64,000 nucleotides of DNA, from assembly GCF_022965805.1 (NCBI RefSeq), contig NC_133103.1:48491693-48555692 (forward strand). The letters are read 5' to 3'. Below, one piece after another: positions 23,664 to 35,018 of the stretch (positions are counted from its first letter, which is position 1; the number at the start of each line of letters is the position of its first letter). The position numbers and the translations under genes are program-made. The notes under the pieces are model-generated. The model was not told the origin of the DNA and made no database searches. It saw only the letters and a program-made list of their open reading frames with translations. Source of the stretch: Primulina eburnea. Taxonomy: Eukaryota; Streptophyta; Magnoliopsida; Lamiales; Gesneriaceae.

Positions 23664-24489
23664 TTATCTAAAAGAACGGTGATATGGTCCATTTAGCGGT
23701 TCACCATTTATTTTTTTATTTTAAAAATAGGAGAGTTATATTTCAAAAAATAATTGCTCACTTTATTTTTGTAAAATTCTTTATTTAATTAAATATTCGG
23801 TTGTTTAGTTTTAAGAAAATAAAACAAGTTGTGTGCACGTTGGTTCACTTGAAGATTTTTTTATTATTTTTAGAGTAATCTTACACGAATACATTAATTC
23901 ATTATAATTTGATAGTTTATGAATTTTAATTTATTATGTTAAACAAGTAAATCCGTAATTTAGTAAAAATCGATATCATTATGAATATGTGTTAGTGCTC
24001 AACATCACCCGCCCTTACCTATTATAATAATAAAAATTGTAATATAAAAAATATTAAATGGTAAATAAAATGACAAAAAAATTACAAACTCTGAATTTTT
24101 TTTTTATCTTTATTACGATCGAAAATGTATTTAAAAAGGAGTGAATAAACAATCTTGATATATTTGAGATCCAAAACCACGTGCTTATAAGTTCTCTAAT
24201 GATCATCTTTGATTTCATTATAAATCTGGTTTGCTATTTTTTATTTTTTTTGTCGATTATTATTGTTTTCAATAATTAAGATTTGAGGTATTAATGCTGA
24301 TATAAACCATAAATAAAACACAGTGTCTTAAGTTTGGTAGTGCAACAAAGTTGCACAGTGCAATCAATTACTTTCACACATGATCTTTACCATTACATGA
24401 ACAGATTACATTATACATAATTCATCCATGCAATTCTTTTATTCATTAACATTCTTCACACACATTATTTGAGAATTATCTTGGCAGAT
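23497..24489. other. GRP1 downstream region with (TTA)n microsatellite at about 23615-23664
   Basis: AT-rich, no gene. A perfect ATT/TTA run of about 50 bp. Near the gene, TTTATT at 24438-24443 (AATAAA on the minus strand) is the probable GRP1 polyadenylation signal, about 50 bases past the stop. Confidence 0.6.
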
Positions 24490-25088
24490 TTAGTTGTGTG
24501 TTTCTGCTTCAACAAAGTCGGCATCCACAGCTTGCCCGGCGTAGCTGCAGCACCTGCAACCCCCATATCCTCTTCCGCAGCAGCCATAGCGGCAGCGTCC
24601 ACCTCCGTATCCACCACGCCCACCTCCGTATCCACCGCGCCCACCTCCTCCATATCCGCCTCGGCCGCCTCCTCCATATCCGCCTCTGCCGCCGCCTCCA
24701 TATCCCCCACGGCCGCCTCCATATCCACCACCATATTGATCTCCGACTTCAGTTGCCTCCGTTTCCTTGGCTGTATAAATCAGATTAATTAGCATAGTGT
24801 AACTTCATTATGCATTGAGTATGAAAGTACATTATGCAAAATAACATTCACAACTTAGAAATGCACGGCTTGATCTATATATCATGGTTGAATTAATCGT
24901 CATGATTGATCCATTCAGTATATATGTCACAATATGTAGATAGTATGAACAAAACCGAAATGTAAATTATATTTCAAGTAAATTAAATGCTTACCTGTTT
25001 CAGCCAACTCTCTTGCTGCTACCTCAGAGGAAATGAGAAGAGCCATGGCTACGAAAAGGCCGAGCAAGACAAGTGCTTTGGAAGCCAT
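24490..25088 (-). CDS. GRP gene 1: secreted glycine-rich protein, GRP3-like, Cys-rich tail (two exons)
   Basis: Exon 1 is 24995-25088 (ATG at 25086-25088) and exon 2 is 24490-24770. The 224-bp intron has GT (reads CAG|GTAAGC) and AG (TATACAG|CCAAGG) ends. The spliced frame is 375 nt, 124 residues. Residues 1-25 form a signal peptide ([20 protein letters not shown] start, then AA|RE). A short polar segment is followed by about 50 residues of [12 protein letters not shown] repeats. The tail has the pattern [17 protein letters not shown], then [10 protein letters not shown], diagnostic of the plant GRP family that includes Arabidopsis GRP3, a secreted ligand-like partner of wall-associated kinase WAK1. 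The likely location is the cell wall/apoplast. A TATA box lies at 25155-25162. It is a paralogue of the genes at 49492 and 63510; exact function is inferred. Confidence 0.9.
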
Positions 25089-25154
25089 ATTGAATTCAAA
25101 TTTTTGATGTATTTGGTTTGGTTTGGGATGGAAAAAATGGTGAATATGTCCCCG

Positions 25155-25162
25155 TATTTATA
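25155..25162 (-). promoter_or_regulatory. GRP1 TATA box
   Basis: TATAAATA on the minus strand, 67 bases upstream of the ATG, in the same context (CTATAAATAcGGGG) as the GRP2 promoter. A GGCCCA element (site II-like) lies further upstream near 25238, also shared with GRP2. Confidence 0.7.
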
Positions 25163-25421
25163 GATATATTATGTGAAGCACAAGATTTTTGGTATAATTT
25201 TAAAATCTTAGATTTTATGTGAGATGTGGCGAGTAGGCCCATAACTTAATTGGTTGGGCGTTGAAGGCTGACTTTAATGCGCATGTATACGAACTCCATC
25301 TTATCTTTGATTATTTTTTTGTTTAAGTTTGGATGAATAAAATCCATATATATATATATATATATATATAGTTTTTGTTATAGTCATTAAATAATTGGAT
25401 TGAATTTAGTAAATTGAATTC
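25163..25421. other. GRP1 promoter region
   Basis: Shared with the GRP2 upstream region: a GGCCCATA-CTTA motif, a GGTTGGGCGTTG/GATGGGTGTTGG motif and a GCATGTATACGAA/ACATGTATGAA motif. It ends in a (TA)n run (about 25350-25370) and the AATTC TSD (25417-25421) of the next element. Confidence 0.55.
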
Positions 25422-26151
25422 TGATGCGATCCGAGTGAAATAGGTGAGCCAGGTAAGGTGCTTCACCGGATCTGCTATCAATAATGTTGTTCAGGAAAAT
25501 GAGCACAGTAGATGGATATGTGAGTTATAGCTTCCACTGTGACCTGCATACAAGGAGATGAACTCGTGAATGGGCGTCGGAGAGGTGTCCGGCGTGGCCA
25601 CTCCGATGCTTAAGTCAGCATGTTGAAGATGATAACCAGTGTAGCTTAGATAAAAGTAAAGGCTACTGGGGTAAATATGTGTGTTAACATATGTATTGGT
25701 GAAAGAATCATTCTCCAGAACTAGAGAAAAGAAGAAGACGAAAACCGAAGTCCCCCAAATAAATTACATACCTGCTATTTATAGGAAGGAAAATCAAGGA
25801 TTACCTCGATTTGCGCGTACACCTACCACTCATAGTCTTTGATGTTGACTTCCTGTCAAGCCACCTTATTTTCCCATCATGTCACATCAATAAGATTCTT
25901 TCAGGCACGTTTCTCGAGACAAGATCTTATCTTCTAAACCACTCGAGTGCGGCACTGTTATCGAGGTGTCCGGGTAGAATGCCTCCCGGGAGTTTTATAC
26001 AAGAGCCCGGGCCTATGACTGCCCGGACAATAGAGCATGGGCTTGCAACTGCCCGGCTCCAGAAGAATCCATCTGCAGACTCACTCGGATTTGGGAATCC
26101 ATTTGATATTCCGGATCATCCATGACCCGGGCTCTTACGGGGGTATCATCA
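25422..26151 (-). repeat. left (3') LTR of family H copy 1 (730 bp)
   Basis: TGATGCGATCCGAGTG...GGGGGTATCATCA. Aligns end to end with 37638-38357, with scattered substitutions and small indels (for example GCTATCAATAATG versus GCTTCAATAATG). Confidence 0.88.
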
Positions 26152-27766
26152 CACATCCCTAAAATAGTCGGGCTAGAGTCATACTCGTTGTCCTGATCAG
26201 TCATGCTTGGATTCCCAAAGATATAATCAATATTGTTCTTTAAAAGCATCGGGGGCTTCATGTCTCCCAGAAATGAGATGAAATGCCAGAGTCTTGTGTC
26301 GCATGGACTTGAGATAAGATGTCGGGGCCTCATGCCTCCCGATCTTTTCATATGATGTTGCGGCCTCATATCTCCCGGACTTAAGTATAACATGTAGTGA
26401 CCTCATGTCTCGGGCTTTAAAATAGGTTGCCGGGACCTCATATCTCCCGGACTTAGGAATGGTCGAGGTGCGGAGCCCCGAGCCAGGTTTGAGAACCCTG
26501 TGCTTATAAATAACCAAGGTGCGGAGCCTTGGGCCGGGAAGCATGTCCCGGGACTTGGGAATGGTCGAGGTACGGAGTCCCGAGCCAGGTTTGAGAATCA
26601 TGTGCTTATAAATAACCAAGGTGCGGAGCCTTGGGTCGGGGAGAATGTCCCAGGACTTGGGAATGGTCGAGGTTCGGAGCCCCGAGCCAGGTTTGAGAAC
26701 CCTGGGCTTATAAATAACCAAGGTACGGAGCCTTGGGCCGGGGAGCATGTCCCGGGACATGGGAATGGTCGAGGTGCGGGGCCCCGAGACAGGTTTGAGA
26801 ATCCTGGGCTTATAAATAACCAAGATACGGAGCCTTGGGCCGGGGAGCATGTCCTGAGACTTGGGAGTGGTCGAGGTGCGGAGCTCCGAGCCAGGTTTGA
26901 GAACCCTGGGCTTACAAATAACCAACGTGCGGAGCCTTGGGCCGGGGAGAATGTTTCAAGACTTGGGAATGGTCGAGGTGCGGAGCCGCGAGCCAGGTTT
27001 GAGAACCCTGGGCTTATAAATATTCAAGGTACGGAGCCTTGGGCCGGGGAGCATGTCTCGGGACTTGGGAGTGGTCGATGTGCGGAGCCCCGAGCTAGGT
27101 TTGAGAACCCTGGGCTTATAAATAACCAAGGTGCGGGGCCGGGGAGCATGTCCCGGGACTTGGGAATGGTCAAGGTGCGGAGCCCCGAGCCAGGTTTGAG
27201 AACCATGGGCTTATAAATAACCAAGGTACGGAGCCTTGGGCCGGGTAGCATGTCCCGGGACTTGGGAATGGTCGAGGTGCGGAGCCCTGAGCCAGGTTTG
27301 AGAACCCTGGGCTTATAAATAACCAAGGTGCGGAGCCTTAAGAAGAGGAGCATGTCTCTGGACTTGGGAATGGTTGAGACGCGGAGCCCCGAGCCATGTT
27401 TGAGAACCCTGGGCTTAGCAGATGACCGAGGTACGGGTCCTCGGGCCAGGGTACGGAGCCCTGGACTTAATGAGCAGCCAGGGCACGGAGCCCTGGGTCT
27501 TGGATTGGTCGAGGTGTTGAGCCCCGAGACAGGGTACGGATCCCTGGACTTTAGCAGATGGCCGAGATATGGGTCCCTGGACCAGGGTACGGATCCCTGG
27601 ACTTAATGAGCAACCAGGGTACAGAGCCCTGGTTCTTGGGATAATGTGCCGAGGCCTCGTGCCTCCCGGACTTAAAAGAATGTGCCGGGGTCTCGTGTCT
27701 TCCGGACTTTAGATAATGTGCCGGGGCCTCGTGTCTTCCGGACTTAATATATGGTACCGGGGCCTC
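26152..27766 (-). repeat. tandem hairpin array inside family H copy 1 (102-bp units)
   Basis: GGTTTGAGAA recurs about every 101-102 bases from 26486 to about 27396 (ten units), followed by shorter units to 27620 and by CCGGGAG/GAGGCCCC units to 27766. Each unit holds 6-bp inverted repeats around a 7-nt loop. On the plus strand these include CCAAGG-tgcggag-CCTTGG and CCAGGG-tacggag-CCCTGG (27446-27464), and CCGAGG-tacgggt-CCTCGG (27426-27444). The 102-nt period is 34 codons, so long ORFs open on both strands as an artefact. Confidence 0.85.
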
Positions 27767-27771
27767 ATATC

Positions 27772-28948
27772 TGTGAGAACCTGAAATTCCAGCAGTAGCA
27801 ACAGCTGTCCAATTTCAGCAGAAGCTAACAATTCCAGCAGCAAATCATATTTCAGAAGATGATATTTTACAGCAGACAGAATCCAGCAGACAAAATCCAG
27901 CAGCAGAAGAGCGAGCGAATTCCAGCAGACAGTTACTGATTCAGCTTATGAGTTGTAACTGAAGCATTTAACACGAAATAATGATTGTTAATGTCAGATT
28001 ATGGCCCTTAATTGGGAGGCTAACAGTCAGAATTTCACCTATAAATATCACCCTCAAACATCTGAATTGGTTTACCAAAATCTTGAGTTATCACTTGAAA
28101 TTAGAGCTAAGAGAGTGCATTTTTCGAAGCTGTAAAATCCAGTAGCAAGGCAAGCAGATTTCCTGACTTCAACCGAAATTCTTTAAGTAAATTACGGTAA
28201 GTGGGCTTATGTATAAATATCTTGAAAACCGTTTGATGATTTCTGATTTAAAGCAAAGTACTCTTGATTTCTGTTATCTGATTGTGAAGCACTGAAACGT
28301 AGTGAACTAATGGTAGGAATATATATTCTGAACATTACTGATTACTGAATACTGATTACTGGCCTCACCCCTTAGAGGAGAGAACATATAGGGGACTGAT
28401 ATCAGTTTAGCCATGAAATTCACGAACGTGCTCAGTGCTTATTTGATAAACTTCTGATTTCCGATTACTGAATGCTGATTACTGATTTCTGAACACTGAA
28501 CACTGAATTCTGTTATGAAAATAAGAATTTCTATATATTTTCGTATTACTGTTCTGTATGAAAATGACTTCGAAAACTGTGAGTTATTCCCACCCCCGCT
28601 TACTGAGTGACAACCATATCACTCACCCAACAAAAGATCTCAGATAAGAACGATGAAGAAAGGCTAGAAGAAGAGGAGCAGATTCAGTTCTGGGGCTGGT
28701 GAAGAAGATGGTTAATTCTCAGTTTTATTTATGTTGTTTTCCGCTGCGTCTGTAAGACATTGTGATGTCTGGTTTTACATTTCCGCTGTAAAACATTAGT
28801 TATTCGAGTTTGTATCAAACATTGAAATATTCAGTATTTATGAATAAAAGACTGGTTTCTGAATTTCGTACTTCTGAGGCTTGTTGTTTTCGAATGTAAA
28901 TTTGAGATCAACGCAGGTGTCAACCAACCCCCGTCCCGGGGCGTGACA
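27772..28948 (+). repeat. 5' LTR of gypsy element 1 (1177 bp)
   Basis: TGTGAGAACCTGAAATTCC...GGGGCGTGACA. Its 5' part is rich in CAGCAG/TTCCAGCAG repeats. Small indels against the 3' LTR fall in short tandem motifs (a 14-bp CAGACAGAATCCAG unit and an ACTGATTACTGA unit). Confidence 0.93.
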
Positions 28949-28954
28949 TTGAAG

Positions 28955-28966
28955 TGGTATCAGAGC
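28955..28966 (+). other. primer-binding site (tRNA-iMet) of gypsy element 1
   Basis: TGGTATCAGAGC, six bases after the LTR end. Confidence 0.92.
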
Positions 28967-30203
28967 GAAACCAGGTTTCATAATCTGGGGAGGAAGAACT
29001 AGAAATAATGAGTTCTTATAGACTTCTGAGAATAAGTTCTGAAAATTCCTGAAATAGACTACTGAAACGAGTTTAAAAAAAAAAAAACCAGTAGGACAAA
29101 ATCAGTAGAAGGAAACCAGTAGATCTGAATGCAGAAGACTGGGTTAGTAGACTCGAAATGCAGCAGACTGGTTCTAATAGTGCTGGAAAGCAGCAGACAA
29201 TGCTGGAAAAGCAGCAGACTGATTACAGTAGCATCAGAGTTGCAGTAGATAGGGACTTCCAGCAGGAGCATGCAGTAGACCTTGCAAATGGCATGGGAGT
29301 TGAGGTGTTTTTCGCACAAACTTCAAACAGCCATAACTTTTGATCCAGGAGGAATTTTTACCATGAAAAGTAGGCGTTGGAAAGCTCTCGACGAGGAGAA
29401 CCTAACCTAGAACGACTTATCGTTCTAGCACCGCCGACGAACCCCAAAATCCATCGTTTAGATAGTGTTATCATCATTTCCATGAAATTTTCCAAAATTT
29501 TGAAACTTTGAGGAATTTTCATATCCAATTGGCTTAGTATTTTGCACCAAACTTGGCACCATTCACGTTCTTGATGTCAAGGATTTTTAATAAATTTTTA
29601 CGTAATTCTGAGACCGAAAATTTTTGAGCTATTTCTTCTGATAATTGTATAGACAGTACTGATTCTGTTCATTCAAGTATTTGTCCATAACTCGACCAAA
29701 ATTCCTACCCTACTGGTCATCAACCGCGGGTGTGGTGCTTCTTTACCGCGAGTGCGGTGTCACTTCGGCATCACCTTCAAAATTTTAGAATTAATGACCG
29801 CGGGTGCAGTCCTTTTCTAGGCGCGTGTGTGGTCTTCATTTCATGCCACCCTTCATATTCTCATTTGATCAATCTATAATCTAGGGCATTACAATATTAG
29901 CCAATCATGAAGATGAACCTGACGAGGATCCAGAAGAAGAAGAAGTTGAAGAGGATCATATGGATTTAGATTTGGGAGAAGTGATAGATTAGAACATTAG
30001 TAGTAGTCCTGTGACACTTGTCCCATTTACATTTCTGTTATCATTTTCAAAGTTCAGTTGTGATTGCACTTTCTTGGGAAATCAATAAAATTTATTTCTA
30101 TCAATTGGTTTCATATTTAATTCTGAGCAATTATTCAATCATTTTGTTTCTTTTGTTTTGTCCTTATTCTGCCGTCCACCTTAGAATTTTCATATTGTAG
30201 GCA
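28967..30203 (+). other. leader region of gypsy element 1
   Basis: A long 5' leader without a convincing ORF. It contains CAGCAGACTGG-type repeats (about 29100-29230), four GC-rich words of the type ACCGCGGGTGTGGTGC at 29723, 29745, 29796 and 29821, and a short acidic frame near 29900-29990. It ends CATATTGTAG at 30200, three bases before the gag ATG, after a pyrimidine-rich stretch, as a 3' splice site would. Confidence 0.6.
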
Positions 30204-30585
30204 ATGGACGGGAGACCTGTAAGAAACAACCGCAATCCTCGTTACAACAACCGTAACAACAACCGCAACGATGAGAATGAACAACAACAACAACAACAGC
30301 CACCAGCAGTTGTCCTCAGCCAATTGGATTTAATGGCTATAGCCACGATTGGGGCAACCACGCTACAAGGGTTAGTGAACCCTAATGCTAACCAGCCACC
30401 ACCACCACCTCCAGCTTAGAATGGGACTAAACAGCATTATGAGTCCCTCCGAAGAGCAAGAGTCCCTAACTTCGATGGAAGCTCCGATCCTGAAGTTGGA
30501 CAGAATTGGATGAAGGAGGTGGAGAATCATCTTCGACTACTGGAAGTTCCACAAGGGATCAGAGTAGAGGTGATTACACCATTTT
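30204..30585 (+). pseudogene. gag: gypsy element 1 gag N-terminus, broken
   Basis: The ATG at 30204 begins an Asn/Arg- and Gln-rich leader peptide followed by a proline run. A TAG at 30417-30419 ends it after 71 codons. The same phase continues through the conserved [13 protein letters not shown] gag start until about 30585, where a frameshift moves the reading into the phase of the next segment. N-terminal gag normally drives particle assembly. Both breaks lie upstream of the core gag domain, so no complete gag can be made. Confidence 0.82.
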
Positions 30586-32719
30586 TGTGGATAAAGCTGC
30601 CAAATGGTGGGAAGAAGTCTCACCAGCTATGTTAGAGACGGGACCTATCACTTGGCAAAGATTCCGAGAGGCATTTCTGAGGCAGTACTTTCCGACAGCA
30701 GTTCGAGTGCATAAGCTGTCAGAATTCGAAAGCTTGGTTCAAGAACCAAACATGACAGTGGTGGAGTATTCATCCAAGTTCCACTCATTAGGAACTTACT
30801 CCCCAACCATCATGGGAGACGAAGCTTTGAAGATGCATCGCTTCAAGAAGGGATTGAACAATCGTATTCAATCTGCCCTTGCCATTATCGAGCCCAACAG
30901 TTTTGATGAATTGATGGGAGCCGCCATCAGGGCTGAGAATGACATTAAGAGGCGTGAAGGTGAGAACAAATTCAAACGTCCTCAGTCAAGCAAGTACCAA
31001 CAAGGCCAACAATTCAAAAGGCCTAGGTTTTCAAGCAACCAATTCACCAGTGATCCAGCCAAAGGAATCACTTCTTCCCCATCAAGCAAAGAAGGAGTCA
31101 AATGCCAAAATTGTGGATTCACTCACACTGGTGAATGCCGTAAGACTTCTGGAGCTTGTTTTCGTCGTGGAAAGATGGGCCACCACATTGCTCAATGCCT
31201 TTTTCCAGATCCAAGGAATGGCCCAGCAAGAGGAACAACTCCAAATAAGCCTAGGGAGAACAAGCCAAATGCTCGAGTCTATGCTATCACTCAAGAAGAG
31301 GCTGACAACTCGAATGATGTCGTAGTTGGTACCATTCTAATCGATAATATACCTGCTTATGTGTTATTTGATTGTGGTGCTACACATTCATTCATGTCTA
31401 AGAGATTTGTCAAGAAGTTAGGAGCTAAGCCTGATAATTTAGAAGAACCATATAGAGTAGCCACTCCTGCAAATCGAATTTTAGAAACTCGCACTCTATA
31501 TCGGGATATTAGTGTTCTCACAGAAGATCAGAATTTCAAGGCAAACCTGATTCAACTAAACATGGTGGAATTCGACGTAATTCTTGGAATGGATTGGTTA
31601 GCCAAGAATCATGCCTTAGTAGACTGTCATGGAAAGACGGTAATCATCCAAACTCCACACCAAGAGAAACTTTTATTTCATGGCAAGACCAAAGAACGAA
31701 AGACTTTTCTTTCTGCTTCTCAAACTTGGACAGCCATGAAAAGTGGAGAAGAAGTTTACCTAGCTATGTTAAGCAAGGTAAAGAAAAAAACCACACTTAC
31801 GCTTGAAGAGATTCGAGTAGTACAAGAATTTCCGGATGTCTTTCCAGAAAAACTCCCTAGCGAACTTCCCGATCGCGAAGTGGAATTTGAGATTAACTTA
31901 GTGCCCAATGCTACACCAATCTCAAAAGTACCATACCGAATGGCTCCAGCAGAGTTAAAAGAACTCAAAGAGCAACTTCAAGAGTTGTTGGACATGAAGC
32001 AAATCCGACCAAGCGCATCTCCGTGGGGAGCTCATGTCCTATTTGTAAAGAAGAAAGACGGAAGCATGAGGATGTGTATCGATTACAGAGAGCTGAATAA
32101 GATCACAATCAAAAACAAGTATCCGCTTCCAAGGATAGATGACTTGTTTGACCAACTCAAAGGAGCTTCAGTCTTTTCCAAGCTCGACTTAAGGTCAGGC
32201 TATCACCAACTGAAGGTCAAATCAGACGATATCCCAAAGACAGCCTTCAGGACAAGGTACGGACACTATGAGTTCACAGTGATGCCTTTCGGATTAACAA
32301 ACGCTCCGGCAGTATTCATGGATCTCATGAACAGAGTGTTTAATCTATTTCTTGACAAGTTTGTTGTGGTATTCATCGACGACATTCTAGCATATTCATC
32401 AAGTGAAGAAGACCACAAAGATCATCTTCGTCTCACCCTGCAGAAGCTGAGAGAAAAGGAACTATACACCAAGTTCAAGAAATGCGAATTCTGGCTAGAG
32501 AGCGTCGCATTCTTGGGACACATAATATCAGCAGCAGGAGTCTCTGTAGACCCAAAGAAAGTAGAGGCAATCTCGGATTGGCCTAGACCAAAGAATGTGA
32601 CAGAGATACGAAGCTTCTTGGGATTAGCAGGCTATTATCGAAAATTTCTTGAAGGATTCTCTTCAATAGTCGTACCCCTCACCAAGCTCACACAGAAGAA
32701 CTCTAAGTTTCAATGGTGA
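30506..32719 (+). pseudogene. pol: gypsy element 1 gag core, protease and RT
   Basis: A 737-codon open segment; true homology starts at about 30590 (AAKWWEEV), because the first codons are out-of-phase noise. Gag core to about residue 150. Cys/His region: the knuckle [14 protein letters not shown] lacks the second Cys of CX2CX4HX4C (Arg instead), which should weaken zinc and RNA binding. Protease motif [10 protein letters not shown] at about residue 286 (Cys after the catalytic Asp). RT has [26 protein letters not shown] and FIDDILAYS (about residue 622). The phase ends at TGA 32717-32719 through a small deletion at the RT/RNase H junction. Confidence 0.9.
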
Positions 32720-32744
32720 AAAATGCGAGCAAAGCTTTGAGACT

Positions 32745-33521
32745 TTGAAGAAGAAGCTTACATCCACACCAGTGCTAGTACTACCTATGGAAGGTAAGGA
32801 CTATACCGTCTATAGTGATGCATCCAAAGAAGGTTTAGGATGTGTACTCATGCAGGAGGGAAGGGTGATTGCATACGCATCAAGGCAGTTGAAGTCGTAT
32901 GAACAAAATTACCCAACGCATGACCTCGAACTAGCTGTAGTTGTATCCGCACTAAAGATTTGGAGACATTATCTTTATGGAGCCAAGTGTGAGATTTTCA
33001 CCGATCACCAAAGTCTCAAATATTTGTTCACTCAAAAGGAATTAAATATGAGACAAAGACGGTGGATTGAACTCATAAAGGATTACGACTTGACGATAAG
33101 CTACCATCCAGGCAAAGCCAACAAGGTAGCAGATGATTTAAGTCGAAAGTATATGAGTAAGGTAATCCTGACATCACTTTCAGCACAACCATGTCTTCGA
33201 GAGGCAATCAAGATAAGTCAAGATAGAGATTCCGCTTTGGTGAAACTAAAAGAGCAAGTTAAAGAAGGGAGATCACCAGATTTTGATATCGATAACAAAG
33301 GAATCTTGTGGATGAAAAGACGATTGTGTGTACCAGACATCGATAAGCTTCGACAAGAAGTGATGTCTGAAGCACATAAGTCAAAATTTTCAGTCCATCC
33401 TGGCAGTACCAAGATGTACAGGGACTTGAAGAAGAATTTCTGGTGGAGTAGAAAGAAGAAGGACGTGGCAATATTTGTTTCTAAATGTCACGTGTGCCAA
33501 CAAGTAAAAGCAGAGCACTAG
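32745..33521 (+). pseudogene. pol: gypsy element 1 RNase H and integrase zinc finger
   Basis: The first codons after the frameshift at 32717 give the RT connection. RNase H follows with [15 protein letters not shown] and [20 protein letters not shown]. The integrase HHCC finger has [10 protein letters not shown] and [11 protein letters not shown] at 33519-33521 stops the frame just before the 33538-35017 insertion. RNase H acidic residues appear retained. Confidence 0.9.
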
Positions 33522-33537
33522 AGACCTGGTGGACTTT

Positions 33538-35017
33538 TGATCGAGCAAAACTTGCACAGTGAATAGTCCCAAAATTTGTTTTATAAATGAAAGCTCGATT
33601 TAAAATATCGCAAGTGCACGATAGTCAAGTTATAATAAACGTACGTGAATACGAGTATCGATCCACAAGGACTGCGTTACAATATTCTTATTTTCACTTC
33701 AATTTCTTTAGCAACGATAGATTGAGTTGGTGATTAAACTAAAGTGAATTTAATAACTAAAATGATTAAAATGCAAGAACAAATAATCAAGAAATCAATG
33801 ATTAAATTGGATGTAAATCAAATGAGAAGCGAATTTGTTGGGAATTATCAGTTCACCTACCGCTCGTGTTCAAATAATTATACTCGACTTTTACTCGTGC
33901 ATTCGACGGAATTCCCTAGACTAATTAATATACTCTGTCGAGCTATATTAATACTAATCATAAACATGCAGTAATCAAGTATCCTCAATTATTTAACAGT
34001 TCACGATTGCATTACGTTCTATGAAATCCGCTAGCTTTCATCCGGGTGAATTATCACTATCGACACGTACCCAATTCCGTATATCTACCAAAATTGTAAA
34101 TCCGTGGTTTATGCTATTCGATCCTATTGTCAATTATTCTATCGAAATCATTAACAACATGAAATAATCAAAGGAAGTTAGCTAGACTTCAATTGAAATA
34201 AGAAAACACAAAAGCATAAACAAATCACTCATAAAAACGTCGATAAATAATGTTAAACAACGAGTACGGGGTAGGATCCCCTCAAATCCCAACAAATATA
34301 GAGTTTAGCCAACAAAATTCATAATAAAAATCAACAATTTATGCAAGAAATAAAAACTGAATAATTAAAATACTAAGGTTGACGACGGATGACGGCCACG
34401 ACGCTTGGAAATCTCGAGGTCTTCGAAAAATCTTTGCTCCTAGCCTTCCTCCCAAGAAAAATGATGGAAAAAATATGGTGTGTCAGACTGAAAAACGGCG
34501 CCCACTCTCGTGTATTAGGTTAGGTTCGGATAGAGTCCACAAAACTTGGAAACAAATTTTCTTTGATCTCGTCGCTCGCTAGGGCGACCACTTTTGACTG
34601 CTGGGGCGAGTGGTTCTCGAATAAAATCCTTGGCCAAGTCTCTGGTCTCGCTGGGGCGGTCATTTTTGACCGCCCTAGCGAGAGCTTCGCGCAAAATATT
34701 CTCGTTCACATCGATGGATTCGCTGGGGCGGTCATTTTTGACCGCCCTAGCGAAGGACTCGCGCAGAAACTCCTCGGCTGGGCCAATATGCTCGCTGGGG
34801 CGGTCACTTTTGACCGCCCTAGCGAGACCTCTTCGATGCTATGCAAATAAAATCCCACTTTTTTGGTCCACTTCCTACAAAACAACCACAAAATACACGA
34901 TATCAGCCAAATGCTAAATCATGCTAAATGAATGCTAAATTAAACTAAACAAACTAATATGATGCATGAATGCGACTCAAAAACAACACTAAAAACACGT
35001 AAAAACGAGTCCTATCA
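33538..35017 (-). mobile_element. solo LTR inserted in gypsy 1 integrase (1480 bp)
   Basis: The insert has TGAT...ATCA ends and a 5-bp TSD ACTTT (33533-33537 and 35018-35022; one further T is ambiguous), so a solo LTR is the simplest reading. On the minus strand it starts TGATAGGACTCGTTTTTACG and ends GTTTTGCTCGATCA, which I recognise as a widespread plant gypsy LTR type. It contains a tandem array of long hairpins at about 34571-34826 and no gene; the short ORFs there arise from the hairpin repeats. The strand call is inferred from terminal sequence only. Confidence 0.75.
34571..34826. repeat. array of 15-16-bp hairpins with a TTTT/CTTT loop
   Basis: Three near-perfect copies: arms 34648-34662/34667-34681, 34719-34734/34739-34754 and 34791-34806/34811-34826. 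Each is CGCTGGGGCGGTCA, a 4-nt loop, then TGACCGCCCTAGCG. A degenerate fourth precedes them at about 34571-34615. Spacing is about 72 bp. The outer pair changes together (C-G, T-A, C-G). Confidence 0.85.
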
Positions 35018-35018
35018 A

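Noticed and set aside
24465..24792. ORFs of 89-107 codons on both strands over GRP1 exon 2
   Set aside because: They are other-frame readings of the glycine repeat codons. Splice sites, signal peptide and conserved Cys tail support only the minus-strand two-exon gene.
26227..27216. Repeat proteins of 232 and 238 codons
   Set aside because: Opposite-strand frames over a 102-bp tandem array inside a non-autonomous LTR element. No start context or domain.
26460..27625. CRISPR array
   Set aside because: Spacing is regular, but units are contiguous repeats without unique spacers, in a plant LTR element.
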